Assembly (NCBI GenBank): GCA_964560655.1
Contig: CAZLLR010000005.1
Location: forward strand, 1-32,097
DNA from: GCA-002772825 sp964560655
GTDB lineage: Bacteria > Patescibacteriota > Minisyncoccia > GCA-002772825
Reading direction: 5' to 3'
Length of the DNA: 32,097 nucleotides
Shown: in pieces, positions 9,467 to 17,705 of the stretch
How the letters are laid out: each line of letters opens with the position of its first letter
Numbering within the stretch: the first letter of the stretch is position 1
The notes under the pieces: generated by a model
Database searches by the model: none
What the model was told of the DNA's origin: nothing
What the model saw: the letters and a program-made list of their open reading frames with translations, nothing else
Position numbers and translations under genes: made by a program

Positions 9467-11380
9467 TTACTCTTTTTTGTCACTCTCGCTTGGATTCGTT
9501 TTACCATCATCTACTTCAGCGTCACGGGTATTTTCTTCACCTGAAGAGGGGCTTCCTTCTTGTCCTTTTTCTGCTTCAGCAGACTTATACATAATCTCGC
9601 CTATTTTTTGAATCTCTACAGACACCTCTTCAGTAGCTTTTTTAATTTCTTCAAGCTTATCGCTATCTTTAACGCTATTTAGATTAGTGATTTTTTCTTC
9701 TATTGATTTCTTAACATCTTCTGATATCTTATCACCGGCGTCTTTAACAGCTCTTTCTGCCGTATGCACTAAAGCATTCGCATTATTTTTAACATCTATA
9801 ATTTCTTTTTTCTTTTCATCTTCTTCTCTATGCAAATCAGCATCTTTTTTCATCTTTTCTACTTCTTCATCAGATAACCCACCTGAAGCTTCTACCCTGA
9901 CAGACTGCTCTTTACCACTTGCCTTATCACGAGCCTTAACATCAAGTATACCATTTGCGTCTATATCTAGGGAAACCTCTACTTGAGGAATACCCCTAGG
10001 TGAAGGGGGAATACCGTCTAATATAAAACGGCCTAGCGATTTATTGTCTTGTGTCATCTGCCTCTCACCTTGAAGAATATGGATCTCTACTGACGTCTGA
10101 TTGTCAACTGCAGTTGAAAAAGTCTGTGACTTTGAAGTTGGGATCGTAGTATTTTTCTCAATAATTTTTGTCGATACACCGCCAAGCGTCTCTATCCCTA
10201 AGGAAAGAGGAATAACATCAAGTAAAAGGACATCTTTTACATCTCCTTGGAGAATACCGGCTTGGATAGCCGCGCCAGCTGCTACTACTTCATCTGGATT
10301 TATTGATCTGTTTGGCTCTTTACCAAATAGCTTTTTAACTGACTCTATAATTATAGGCATTCTAGTTTGTCCACCGACTAATACTACTTCGTTTATATCT
10401 TCTATTTTAAAACCAGAAGCTTCAACCGCTCTTTTACTTATAGAAATTGATCTCTCTATATATTCAGAAGCCAACTCTTCAAGCTTAGCTCTGCTAATCT
10501 TTATTAGTAAATGCTTAGGGCCACTTGCATCAGAAGTTATGAAGGGTATATTAACCTCCGATTCAAGAGTAGAAGATAACTCATGCTTTGCTTTTTCAGC
10601 AGCTTCTTTAAGGCGCTGTAATGGTAAAACATCATCTCTTATGTCTATGCCTGATTCTTTTTTAAATTCATCCGCTATCCAATTTACAATCTTCAAATCA
10701 ATATCTTCTCCACCCATGTGGCTATCACCATCGGTTGACTTGACCTCTATTACATCGTCGCCTATTTCCAATATAGAAATATCGAAAGTTCCACCACCAA
10801 AATCAAAGACAGCGATTTTTTCATCTTTTTTCTTATTAAATCCATAAGCTAAAGCTGCGGCGGTAGGCTCGTTTATAATTCTTTTAACTTTAAACCCGGC
10901 AATCTCACCAGCATCTTTAGTAGCCTTTCTTTGTGAATCATTAAAATACGCCGGTACAGTAATAATAACCTCCTCTACCTTTTCTCCTAATTTAGTTTGA
11001 GCGTCCTGTTTTAATTTCTGGAGAATCATCGCTGATATTTCTTCTGGCCGAGAGCTCTTATCGGCCATTTTTATCTTAATACTGCCATCAGAAGACTCTT
11101 CTATTTTATAAGGAATAACACCTCTATCTTTCTGTATCTCTGGGTCAGAAAACTTATGACCCACAAGCCTTTTAACTCCAGATATTGTATTCTCTGGGTT
11201 AGTGACTGCTTGGCGCTTAGCAAGAAGGCCTACTAAACGATCTCCTGTTTTACTTATAGCCACTATGGAAGGCGTAGTCCTATTACCCTCTGCATTCTCA
11301 AGGATTTTTGGCTCACCTCCTTCCATAACAGCCATGGCTGAATTAGTTGTTCCTAAATCTATACCTAAAATTTTTGTCAT
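9467..11380 (-). CDS. dnaK: Chaperone protein DnaK (Hsp70)
   Basis: ATP-driven chaperone. The nucleotide-binding domain shows 'GIDLGTTNSAMAV' (phosphate 1), 'IINEPTAAALAYGF' and 'FDFGGGTFDISIL' (phosphate 2), and 'EVVLVGGQTRMP'. The linker 'DVLLLDVIPLSLGIET' leads to the substrate-binding domain. The C-terminal lid is charged and ends in a disordered Glu/Ser/Asp-rich tail. 637 aa is the usual length. The gene is 11 bases after grpE. No CIRCE operator or sigma-32-like promoter was seen upstream of the operon. Confidence 0.97.
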   Translation of the reverse strand: MTKILGIDLGTTNSAMAVMEGGEPKILENAEGNRTTPSIVAISKTGDRLVGLLAKRQAVTNPENTISGVKRLVGHKFSDPEIQKDRGVIPYKIEESSDGSIKIKMADKSSRPEEISAMILQKLKQDAQTKLGEKVEEVIITVPAYFNDSQRKATKDAGEIAGFKVKRIINEPTAAALAYGFNKKKDEKIAVFDFGGGTFDISILEIGDDVIEVKSTDGDSHMGGEDIDLKIVNWIADEFKKESGIDIRDDVLPLQRLKEAAEKAKHELSSTLESEVNIPFITSDASGPKHLLIKISRAKLEELASEYIERSISISKRAVEASGFKIEDINEVVLVGGQTRMPIIIESVKKLFGKEPNRSINPDEVVAAGAAIQAGILQGDVKDVLLLDVIPLSLGIETLGGVSTKIIEKNTTIPTSKSQTFSTAVDNQTSVEIHILQGERQMTQDNKSLGRFILDGIPPSPRGIPQVEVSLDIDANGILDVKARDKASGKEQSVRVEASGGLSDEEVEKMKKDADLHREEDEKKKEIIDVKNNANALVHTAERAVKDAGDKISEDVKKSIEEKITNLNSVKDSDKLEEIKKATEEVSVEIQKIGEIMYKSAEAEKGQEGSPSSGEENTRDAEVDDGKTNPSESDKKE

Positions 11381-11391
11381 AATAATTTTAA

Positions 11392-11946
11392 TTAACCCTT
11401 ATAAATTCCTATTTTTACCTGAGAAGGTCTTGCAACTTTTCCATTTAATTTGTATCCCCGCTGTAACTCCTCTAAAATAATATGATCTTTTTCCTTGATA
11501 TCAACCTCTATGCTCCCTATTGTTCTATGTTCTTCTGGGTTAAATTTTCTACCCTCTGTCTCTATAATGCTAAGACCGTTAGACTCTAAGATACTTATTA
11601 GTTGAGCATATATGTGTTCAACTCCTTGACGCCAGCCACTAGGAAGTCCTTCCCAGGCGTCTTTATTGGCAAAAGCCATTTCAAAATTATCAGTAACTGT
11701 TAGGAATTCAAGTAAGATACCTTCCTTAGACATTGCCTCTATATGTTTTCTATTTTCAATCTCTTCTTTTCTAAAATTTACAAAATCTGCTTTAGCTCTT
11801 TGCCAGCCATCTAGATACCCTTGTTTTTCCTTCTCACATTCCTTCAACTTAATACGGAGTTTTTTCACAATATCCAAAGCGGTAATATTTTCATCTTCGA
11901 TGATAATATCTTCAATTATATTTTCATTTTTTTTATCTTTTCCCAT
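11392..11946 (-). CDS. grpE: Nucleotide exchange factor GrpE
   Basis: Releases ADP from DnaK. It has an acidic disordered N-terminus, a long helical coiled-coil segment (about residues 28-70, 'KLRIKLKECEKEKQGYLDGWQRAKADFVNFRKE') and a C-terminal beta domain with the family sequence 'GVEHIYAQLISILESNGL...FNPEEHRTIGSIEV' and 'ILEELQRGYKLNGKVARPSQVKI'. 184 aa is typical. It is the first gene of grpE-dnaK-dnaJ. The ATG at 11946 is preceded by an A/T-only leader without a Shine-Dalgarno site. Confidence 0.95.
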   Translation of the reverse strand: MGKDKKNENIIEDIIIEDENITALDIVKKLRIKLKECEKEKQGYLDGWQRAKADFVNFRKEEIENRKHIEAMSKEGILLEFLTVTDNFEMAFANKDAWEGLPSGWRQGVEHIYAQLISILESNGLSIIETEGRKFNPEEHRTIGSIEVDIKEKDHIILEELQRGYKLNGKVARPSQVKIGIYKG

Positions 11947-11960
11947 ATTTATTATTTTCT

Positions 11961-11988
11961 ATAATACCAACAGTAAATATAAAAACAA
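11961..11988 (-). promoter_or_regulatory. Candidate promoter for grpE-dnaK-dnaJ
   Basis: Minus-strand TTGTTT (11988-11983), a 16-base spacer and TATTAT (11966-11961). The -10 box ends 14 bases before the grpE ATG, so the 5' leader would be about 7 bases. This is a housekeeping-type match rather than a heat-shock sigma site. Moderate support only, as the region is very AT-rich. Confidence 0.4.
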
Positions 11989-12003
11989 TAATCACGACAA
12001 ATT

Positions 12004-12061
12004 GTAAACGATAGAAGGTCCTTAAGATAAATTTTACTATAAATAATAGATTATCGTTTAC
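12004..12061. repeat. Perfect 10-bp inverted repeat between rpsI and grpE
   Basis: GTAAACGATA at 12004-12013 and its exact complement TATCGTTTAC at 12052-12061, 38 bases apart. The right copy overlaps the last codons and stop of rpsI. It could form the base of a long stem in the rpsI 3' region or be a protein-binding pair upstream of the heat-shock operon. It does not match CIRCE. Confidence 0.5.
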
Positions 12062-12593
12062 TCCACTGAGCGGACTTCCTTGCTTTTTTAAGTCCAAATT
12101 TACGTCTTTCTTTTGCCCTAGGGTCACGCTTTAGAAAAGTAGCTTTTTTTAACCTTTTTCTAAACTCAATATTAAATTCAACTAAAGCTCGTGCTAGTGC
12201 ATGCCTTAAAGCTTCTGCTTGCCCATGGATACCTCCTCCTTTAATTTTTGCTGTAACTTTAAAACGATCATCCGCTTTCATTATTTCCAACGAACTCATA
12301 GCCGTTTTTTGAAGTCTATCCGTAGGAAAATACTCCTTCAAGCTCTTACCGTTTATAATAACCTCTGATTTATCTTTTCCTTTATTAAAGAGACGAACTC
12401 TTGCCACAGCAGTTTTTCTTCTCCCCACGGACTCATAATAAGTACCTTTAGGAATCTCTTTAGGTTTAGCCTCAATAATATCGTCTGTTTTTTCTACTAC
12501 TTTATCATTCAATTTTACCTCAACGATATCATCTGTTTTTTCCTTCTCTTGGCGAGGCTCGCTTTTAGCGACAGTTGTTTTTTCTGTAGGCAT
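12051..12593 (-). CDS. rpsI: 30S ribosomal protein uS9 with N-terminal extension
   Basis: Small-subunit protein whose C-terminal tail reaches the P-site tRNA. The conserved fold begins near residue 52 ('YYESVGRRKTAVARVRLF') and ends with the diagnostic 'RKSAQWSKR'. Before it are about 50 extra, highly charged residues that hold an imperfect duplication ('KTDDIVEVK' and 'KTDDIIEAK'). Usual uS9 is about 130 residues; this one is 180. The ATG at 12593 is one base after the rplM stop region, so the extension is probably translated. A later start is not obvious because there is no Met before the conserved part. Last gene of the alpha operon. Confidence 0.95.
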   Translation of the reverse strand: MPTEKTTVAKSEPRQEKEKTDDIVEVKLNDKVVEKTDDIIEAKPKEIPKGTYYESVGRRKTAVARVRLFNKGKDKSEVIINGKSLKEYFPTDRLQKTAMSSLEIMKADDRFKVTAKIKGGGIHGQAEALRHALARALVEFNIEFRKRLKKATFLKRDPRAKERRKFGLKKARKSAQWSKR

Positions 12594-12594
12594 A

Positions 12595-12945
12595 TTAATC
12601 TTTTATATTTAAATTTTTCATCATCAATTTGTTTAATCTATTTTTAGGCAACATATTTTTGACAGCTCTTTTTAAAGCCTCACCCATACCTAATCTACCG
12701 GAAAGCTTCTCCAGAGTTTCAAATTTCTGAGAACCTGGATACCCAGAATAACTAACATATTTCTTTTGTTTCATTTTGCTTAATGGTGTATTTACAGAAG
12801 ACACGTTTAATACAGTCACCTTTACATTAGCAACTTCATTAGCTTTGTAGTCAGGTGTCGTCTTTCCATTAAGGATCTTAGCTGCCTCTGAGGCAACTCT
12901 ACCTAAAGCCCTACCTTTTGCGTCAATTGTATATTCTTTTTCCAT
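12595..12945 (-). CDS. rplM: 50S ribosomal protein uL13
   Basis: Early-assembly large-subunit protein. Family sequences seen are 'IDAKGRALGRVASEAAKILNGK', 'VTVLNVSSV', 'KKYVSYSGYPG' and 'KRAVKNMLPKNRLNKLMMKNL'. At 116 residues it is shorter than the roughly 140 of E. coli; the missing part is the C-terminal tail, as is usual in reduced genomes. It precedes rpsI by one base, the common rplM-rpsI arrangement, and follows rplQ by 6 bases. Confidence 0.95.
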   Translation of the reverse strand: MEKEYTIDAKGRALGRVASEAAKILNGKTTPDYKANEVANVKVTVLNVSSVNTPLSKMKQKKYVSYSGYPGSQKFETLEKLSGRLGMGEALKRAVKNMLPKNRLNKLMMKNLNIKD

Positions 12946-12951
12946 ATTTAA

Positions 12952-13299
12952 TTAAACAAATTCTATAATTGCCATAGGGCTTGCATCTCCCTTACGATTT
13001 CCTAACTTTATAATACGTGTATATCCACCATTTCTTTCTTTATATTTTGGTGCAATATCATCAAAAAGCTTTTTTGTTCTATCTTCTCCAATTTCAGCAA
13101 TAATAAGCCTACGATCAGAGAGTCTTCCTGTTCTCGCTTTTGTAACCATTTTTTCTACAATAGGTCTTATTTCTTTAGCCTTAGCTTCTGTCGTTTTAAT
13201 CTTTTCATGCTCAATAAAATTCTTAGCCAAAGAACGTATCAGTGCTTTTCTCTGACTTCTAACCCTACCAAATTTTCGTCCTTTTTTTAAATGGTTCAT
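12952..13299 (-). CDS. rplQ: 50S ribosomal protein bL17
   Basis: Large-subunit protein near the exit tunnel. The sequence 'MNHLKKGRKFGRVRSQRKALIRSLAKNFIEHEKIKTTEAKAKE' begins as bL17 always does, and 'GGYTRIIKLGNRKGDASPMAIIE' ends it. 115 residues, full length. Located 7 bases after rpoA in the standard rpoA-rplQ order. Confidence 0.96.
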   Translation of the reverse strand: MNHLKKGRKFGRVRSQRKALIRSLAKNFIEHEKIKTTEAKAKEIRPIVEKMVTKARTGRLSDRRLIIAEIGEDRTKKLFDDIAPKYKERNGGYTRIIKLGNRKGDASPMAIIEFV

Positions 13300-13306
13300 A
13301 TTTCTA

Positions 13307-14275
13307 TTATTCTTTCAATGTAAGCCCTAAATTACCTAAAGCGCGCCTGATTTCTTGGACACCTTTTTTTCCTAGATTATTGATGGAGAGAAGATCTTCT
13401 TCTTTCTTTCTAGCTAACCCCCCCACAGTCCTAATACTTGCCTCCGAAAGGGACTTTAGCGTCCTTGAAGATAGATTAAGATCCTCTATTCTTGTCTTAA
13501 GGTAGTCTTCTTCTGTAGTATTAGAAACTTCTTCCACTTCCTCTTTAACAGGCATCTCTTTCATTATCTCTTCTGTAGAATGCTCTTCTTCAAAGCCAAT
13601 GATTGATTTTAGTTGTTTAACCAATATCTCTATAGACCTCTCAAGAGATTCACGAGGTGAGATAGTTCCATCAGTTTCTATAACAAAACGAAGTCTATTA
13701 TAGTCGGTCCTGTCACCGACACGCATATTCTCCACTTCATAATTAACTCTTCTTATGGGGGTAAAAGCGGCATCAAGGATAATTGTCCCCACTTCAACTT
13801 TATCTTTCCTCAATACCTCTCTTGGAATATAACCTAAACCTTTCTCAATAGTCAATTCCACTTCAAACTTTGTGTTCTTATCTGTAAGAGTGGCAATATG
13901 CACATCCTTACTTATAACCTCAAGCTGACCTGACACTTTAATATCAGCAGCTGTCACATCTTTTACTCCACTTACAGATATAGTGGCTTTCTGGGGCTCA
14001 TCAGTAAGCACTTTAAACTTTACTTGTCTTAGGTTCAGTAAGATCATTATAACATCTTCTTTTACACCAGGGAGAACTGAAAACTCATGTGGTGCGCCTT
14101 CTATCCTGACGGCCGTAATAGCGCTACCAGGTAACGAGGAGAGGATAGCTCTCCTTAAAGAGTTTCCTAAAGTATGTCCATAGCCGGAATAAAGACCGTC
14201 TATTTCATAAATACCTTTTGTCGCTTCCTCGGAAACGATTCTTGGCTTCGATGGTAAAATTATTGAGTAGTCCAT
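13307..14275 (-). CDS. rpoA: DNA-directed RNA polymerase subunit alpha
   Basis: Assembly platform of RNA polymerase. The N-terminal domain shows 'GLYSGYGHTLGNSLRRAILSSLPGSAI' and 'PIRRVNYEVENMRVG'. An acidic linker follows (about residues 232-255). The C-terminal domain holds the helix-hairpin-helix elements ('LNLSSRTLKSLSEASIRTVGGL', 'INNLGKKGVQEIRRAL') that touch UP elements and activators. 322 aa is normal. It sits 24 bases after rpsD. Confidence 0.97.
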   Translation of the reverse strand: MDYSIILPSKPRIVSEEATKGIYEIDGLYSGYGHTLGNSLRRAILSSLPGSAITAVRIEGAPHEFSVLPGVKEDVIMILLNLRQVKFKVLTDEPQKATISVSGVKDVTAADIKVSGQLEVISKDVHIATLTDKNTKFEVELTIEKGLGYIPREVLRKDKVEVGTIILDAAFTPIRRVNYEVENMRVGDRTDYNRLRFVIETDGTISPRESLERSIEILVKQLKSIIGFEEEHSTEEIMKEMPVKEEVEEVSNTTEEDYLKTRIEDLNLSSRTLKSLSEASIRTVGGLARKKEEDLLSINNLGKKGVQEIRRALGNLGLTLKE

Positions 14276-14299
14276 ATTATTGTTATTATTTATAAAAAA

Positions 14300-14929
14300 T
14301 TAACGCGAATAAAGTTCAATAATGGAATTAAAATTAAATCTAGTATCATCTGATGTGGCTTCACTAATGATAGTTGCTTCCTTTTTGTCTTTATCAAGAG
14401 AAATCCAAGTCGGTGCTTCAAATTTTTGCCATCTTTCACTTAAATCTGCGACGGGGCCCTTATTAACACTTCCTGCTCTAATGCCTATCTTATCTCCTAT
14501 TCTCACTCTATACGATGGAATATTATTTCGTCTGCCATTTATTGTTATGTGTCCGTGGGAGACAAACTGTCTTGAGCTAACTCTGTTTGGAGTAAAACCA
14601 AGCCTGTAAATAACATTATCAAGTCGAGATTCAAGCAATTTTACTAATTCCATTGAAGCTATACCTTTTTTATTTGAGGCTTCTTTAACATAGTTGCTAA
14701 ATTGACGCTCTCTCAAACCATAAGAAAATTTTACCACTTGTTTATCTCTTAATTGTATACCATATTCAGAAGATCCTCTTCTCCCTTTTCTTTTACCACC
14801 ACTCTTACCTAAAGCACCCGGGGTATAAGGCTTAGTAACCATCGCGCATTTAGGAGTAGCACATCTCTCTCCCTTAAGAAAAAGTTTTGCCTGAGCCCTT
14901 CTACAAGTTTTACAATTTGAATTTTCCAT
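14300..14929 (-). CDS. rpsD: 30S ribosomal protein uS4, zinc-binding form
   Basis: Primary 16S rRNA-binding assembly protein. The N-terminus carries four cysteines (C6, C9, C23, C28), the zinc-binding 'C+' form of uS4. The S4 RNA-binding domain includes 'LESRLDNVIYRLGFTPNRVSSRQFVSHGHITING'. 209 aa is full length. It lies 11 bases downstream of rpsK. In many bacteria uS4 represses this operon; I did not identify the corresponding pseudoknot here. Confidence 0.96.
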   Translation of the reverse strand: MENSNCKTCRRAQAKLFLKGERCATPKCAMVTKPYTPGALGKSGGKRKGRRGSSEYGIQLRDKQVVKFSYGLRERQFSNYVKEASNKKGIASMELVKLLESRLDNVIYRLGFTPNRVSSRQFVSHGHITINGRRNNIPSYRVRIGDKIGIRAGSVNKGPVADLSERWQKFEAPTWISLDKDKKEATIISEATSDDTRFNFNSIIELYSR

Positions 14930-14940
14930 ATATAAAATAA

Positions 14941-15375
14941 TTATACTCTTCTTGGTTTTTTAGCCTTAGGGCCGTTATGTGGGACTGGTGTCGTATCTAA
15001 TATTGAATTTATTTCAATCCCTCTTGTGGAAAAAGTCCTTATAGCAGAATCTCTGCCAGCTCCAACTCCCTTTACCACGACATCAGCTTCTTTCATACCT
15101 ATTAAAGAAGCCTTATCGGCAACAACCTCAGCGACTTTAGCAGCAGCATATGGTGTCCCCTTTTTTGCCCCCTTAAATCCTAAAGCGCCACTTGAAGACC
15201 ATATCAATACCCCTCCATTATCGTCAGAGACTGATACTAGGGTGTTATTATAAGTTGATAAAATATTAATTACTCCTCTTGTAATCTTTTTCTTAGGGAT
15301 ACGAGACATAGCCCTGGCTTTGAGTCCATGGTCCATAGTCCCTCCTTTTTTTTTAATTATACGTTTTTTACCCAT
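14941..15375 (-). CDS. rpsK: 30S ribosomal protein uS11
   Basis: Platform protein of the small subunit. Conserved parts are 'GVINILSTYNNTLVSVSD', 'GALGFKGAKKGTPYAAAKVAEV' and 'DTTPVPHNGPKAKKPRRV'. 144 residues counted from the ATG at 15375. The first 12 or so residues are a basic extension, and an internal Met in 'MDHGLKARAMSRIPKKK' could also serve as the start. Neither has a Shine-Dalgarno site. It is 8 bases after rpsM. Confidence 0.95.
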   Translation of the reverse strand: MGKKRIIKKKGGTMDHGLKARAMSRIPKKKITRGVINILSTYNNTLVSVSDDNGGVLIWSSSGALGFKGAKKGTPYAAAKVAEVVADKASLIGMKEADVVVKGVGAGRDSAIRTFSTRGIEINSILDTTPVPHNGPKAKKPRRV

Positions 15376-15383
15376 ATTAATTA

Positions 15384-15764
15384 TTATTTTTTACCAACTT
15401 TTGATCTTCCTGAGCCCATAGTCCTTCTTACATTACCTCTTTTTGTCCTTGAATTAGTCTTAGTTCTTTGTCCTCTAACCGGTAATGCCTTTGAATGCCT
15501 TATGCCTCTGTAAGACTGTATATCTTTAAGTCTTTTTATATTACCGGCGACTTCCCTTCTTAAATCTCCCTCTGATACATAATTCTCGGCAAGCCCTCTA
15601 ATTTTCTTCTCTTCTTCCGAAGTAAGGTCACTAGCAACCTTATCTTTTGGGACACTAGCTTCTTCCAAAATCTTATTAGCTCTAAAATAACCAATGCCAT
15701 AAATAGCGGTAAGGGCTATCTCTAAGTGTTTTTTTTCTGGAATATTTACACCTTTTATTCTCAT
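15384..15764 (-). CDS. rpsM: 30S ribosomal protein uS13
   Basis: Head protein that contacts the large subunit and P-site tRNA. 'MRIKGVNIPEKKHLEIALTAIYGIG' and 'IQSYRGIRHSKALPVRGQRTKTNSRTKRG' are diagnostic. 126 aa, full length with the basic C-terminal tail. Between rpmJ (21 bases upstream) and rpsK. Confidence 0.96.
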   Translation of the reverse strand: MRIKGVNIPEKKHLEIALTAIYGIGYFRANKILEEASVPKDKVASDLTSEEEKKIRGLAENYVSEGDLRREVAGNIKRLKDIQSYRGIRHSKALPVRGQRTKTNSRTKRGNVRRTMGSGRSKVGKK

Positions 15765-15785
15765 ATATTTATTGATCTTTATTCT

Positions 15786-15902
15786 TTATCCCTGGCGTTG
15801 TTTATGTTTAGGATTTTTTTTACAAATAATATATACCCTGCCTTTTCGTTTTGTCATTTTGCAGTCTTTGCATATTTTTTTTGTTGCAGTGCGAATTTTC
15901 AT
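15786..15902 (-). CDS. rpmJ: 50S ribosomal protein bL36
   Basis: A 38-residue ribosomal protein beginning MKIRTATKKICKDCK and ending in KHKQRQG. The zinc knuckle is intact: C11, C14, C27 and H32. The position between infA and rpsM is the standard one. The leader before the ATG is A/T only, with no Shine-Dalgarno sequence. The size and the four zinc ligands make the call firm. Confidence 0.95.
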   Translation of the reverse strand: MKIRTATKKICKDCKMTKRKGRVYIICKKNPKHKQRQG

Positions 15903-15943
15903 AATAAAAAATAATATATATCTTATAGATATATTAACTTGTC

Positions 15944-16168
15944 TTAAAATCTTTTTCTAATTCTTCCTTTTGTGTCTGTTGTTGGTGAGTTCATCTCTAT
16001 ACCGACACTATCACCTACTAAAACTTTAATACGGTGTATCCGCATTTTACCCGAGAGGTAAGCTATTATCTCCCTATCGTCTTCAAGACGAATACGAAAC
16101 GTAGCATTTGGCAAAGCCTCTATAGCTATCCCTCGGACCAATTGATCTTGTCCTTTAATTTCTCTCAT
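15944..16168 (-). CDS. infA: Translation initiation factor IF-1
   Basis: Single OB-fold protein that binds the A site during initiation. 'GIAIEALPNATFRIRLEDDREIIAYLSGKMR' and 'VLVGDSVGIEMNSPTTDTKGRIRKRF' are canonical apart from a few substitutions. 74 aa, full length. First gene of infA-rpmJ-rpsM-rpsK-rpsD-rpoA-rplQ-rplM-rpsI, with the promoter directly upstream. Confidence 0.95.
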   Translation of the reverse strand: MREIKGQDQLVRGIAIEALPNATFRIRLEDDREIIAYLSGKMRIHRIKVLVGDSVGIEMNSPTTDTKGRIRKRF

Positions 16169-16186
16169 TTAATTACAATAGCCTAT

Positions 16187-16216
16187 AATATATCAGACAA
16201 TACCTATATTAGTCAA
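16187..16216 (-). promoter_or_regulatory. Promoter of the infA-to-rpsI operon
   Basis: TTGACT (16216-16211), an 18-base spacer and TATATT (16192-16187) on the minus strand. The -10 ends 18 bases before the infA ATG, so the leader would be about 11-12 bases with no Shine-Dalgarno site. The region between this promoter and the upstream membrane-protein gene (16217-16339) contains no obvious terminator or gene. Confidence 0.6.
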
Positions 16217-16339
16217 GTGTCTCATCACAATACAACTCTATATAGACACCAATGCCAGCATATAGTATCTAATAAGAAAAGATATGAGCACTACATACCA
16301 ACAGGGAAGAACTGGATATGGCTTATAGTAAGGATATAA

Positions 16340-17683
16340 TTAATTTTTCAAAATTTCCTCATATTTTATCCTAGAATCATCTTTTGGAGAAATACGCCAC
16401 CAAGAAGGGTGGAAAGTGATTTCCGCTTTTTCTATAGGGTAGTTTTTGAAAAATAATTCCGCTTTATTTTTTCCTCTTTCCAAGAAGTCTTTCTTTAAGT
16501 TTACCTCGTTTATATTCCATATAAAATGCCCCTTGCCGTTAACATTAAAAATTATCTTATTATTATCTTTGTTCCTTTCAGTTAAGGTAACTGCTAGGTC
16601 CTCTAGGTTTAAGATTCTTACCGGCGCGTCATCTTCTATGTACTTAGACACAAGAGTATCTGATAGATCAGCCTCCCTTATAAGGAAAGCCTTCATTACT
16701 CCCTTCTCCTTGAGAGTGAAATTTTCTACTTCATCTCCTGCATTAGGGTTATCACCACTTGAGACAAAGTCTAACATAGTCAAATCTTTATAATATAAAA
16801 ATCCGTTTGGGATACTCATTTCAGTTTTTTTAATTAAGGCATCTTTTATTTCAGCTCTTAACTCTTCTCTCGTAGAGGAAATATTATCACCCGTGACGAC
16901 ATTAAGTGTTCCCACAAAGCCTCCTTTCATATCAGTACTTGACCTTGCGTAAAACTTCTCATATCTTGCGTCACCCTTAAACCCAGGTATGTTAAAATCG
17001 CTAAGCCCTATATTATATTCTTCCCCATATTTATCGGCATATACTGTCACCTCTATAGAACTAGGGACAATACCTCCATTTACAATCTTAGCACCTGGTA
17101 CTACCACCTGGTTGTCTATCCTATAGATTTTTCCATCAGGTGTTGAAAAACGAGTTCTCCTAACAAGTGTCTGCGGGGCAGAACTATAAGCATTGTAGAC
17201 GATTATTTGCCCACTCGCTTTTCTTTCTAAATCTTTCAATCCTGTAGACTTAGCTAGCTTTTCTCCTTCTTCGCTTACTTCCATGAGTTCAAAATATATA
17301 TTCTGCTTATCTGAGATTGGCCCTACATAAGCCTCTAAGCTGGTATCTAAGTTTATAAAATCTTGCCGTGGAGTAACCATAAGCGTAACCCACGAAAAAC
17401 TCTTTAACACAAAGACAAAGGCGAATATAAAGAACAAGGCAATAGCCAGTTTATATATCAATTTAAATTTTGGAAAAGAAGATTTTATCTTTTCTTTTGG
17501 CGTCTTTTGCCTGTATTTATCAAGATAATTATGTTCCTTCACTTCATGATCTATAACCTTTTTTTCAACGACAGGTTGTATATGCGGAGTCGACTTAGTT
17601 TTCTTCTTTATTATTTTTTTCTCCGCTCTTTTTCGAGGTTTCCCTTTCCTCACTATCATGTCTTGCATTATTTTTTTTGCCAT
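16340..17683 (-). CDS. Membrane-anchored protein with Baseplate-J-like extracytoplasmic region
   Basis: 447 residues. A very basic cytoplasmic segment of about 75 residues is followed by one transmembrane helix (about 76-97) and a long extracytoplasmic part. The motif 'LVRRTRFSTPDGKIYRIDNQVVVPGA' resembles sequences in Parcubacteria proteins annotated as Baseplate J/gp47-like; this is family knowledge recalled, not searched. Topology (short cytoplasmic arm, one helix, large outer domain) is like PilN, the membrane partner of the actin-like PilM. The gene begins 22 bases after an FtsA/PilM-type actin-like ATPase gene, so the two products probably form a complex spanning the membrane. I cannot name a function; pilus assembly or envelope organisation are the leading ideas. 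Confidence 0.7.
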   Translation of the reverse strand: MAKKIMQDMIVRKGKPRKRAEKKIIKKKTKSTPHIQPVVEKKVIDHEVKEHNYLDKYRQKTPKEKIKSSFPKFKLIYKLAIALFFIFAFVFVLKSFSWVTLMVTPRQDFINLDTSLEAYVGPISDKQNIYFELMEVSEEGEKLAKSTGLKDLERKASGQIIVYNAYSSAPQTLVRRTRFSTPDGKIYRIDNQVVVPGAKIVNGGIVPSSIEVTVYADKYGEEYNIGLSDFNIPGFKGDARYEKFYARSSTDMKGGFVGTLNVVTGDNISSTREELRAEIKDALIKKTEMSIPNGFLYYKDLTMLDFVSSGDNPNAGDEVENFTLKEKGVMKAFLIREADLSDTLVSKYIEDDAPVRILNLEDLAVTLTERNKDNNKIIFNVNGKGHFIWNINEVNLKKDFLERGKNKAELFFKNYPIEKAEITFHPSWWRISPKDDSRIKYEEILKN

Positions 17684-17705
17684 ATTGATTATTATTTAGA
17701 TCTTA

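Noticed and set aside
10101..10847. A 248-codon open frame on the plus strand opposite dnaK
   Set aside because: It lies wholly inside the firm dnaK gene and its translation is Ser/Ile-rich with no domain; a shadow of dnaK codon use.
11947..12050. CIRCE/HrcA operator or heat-shock sigma promoter before grpE
   Set aside because: No TTAGCACTC-type inverted repeat and no sigma-32-like boxes; only a housekeeping-type promoter and an unrelated inverted repeat were found.
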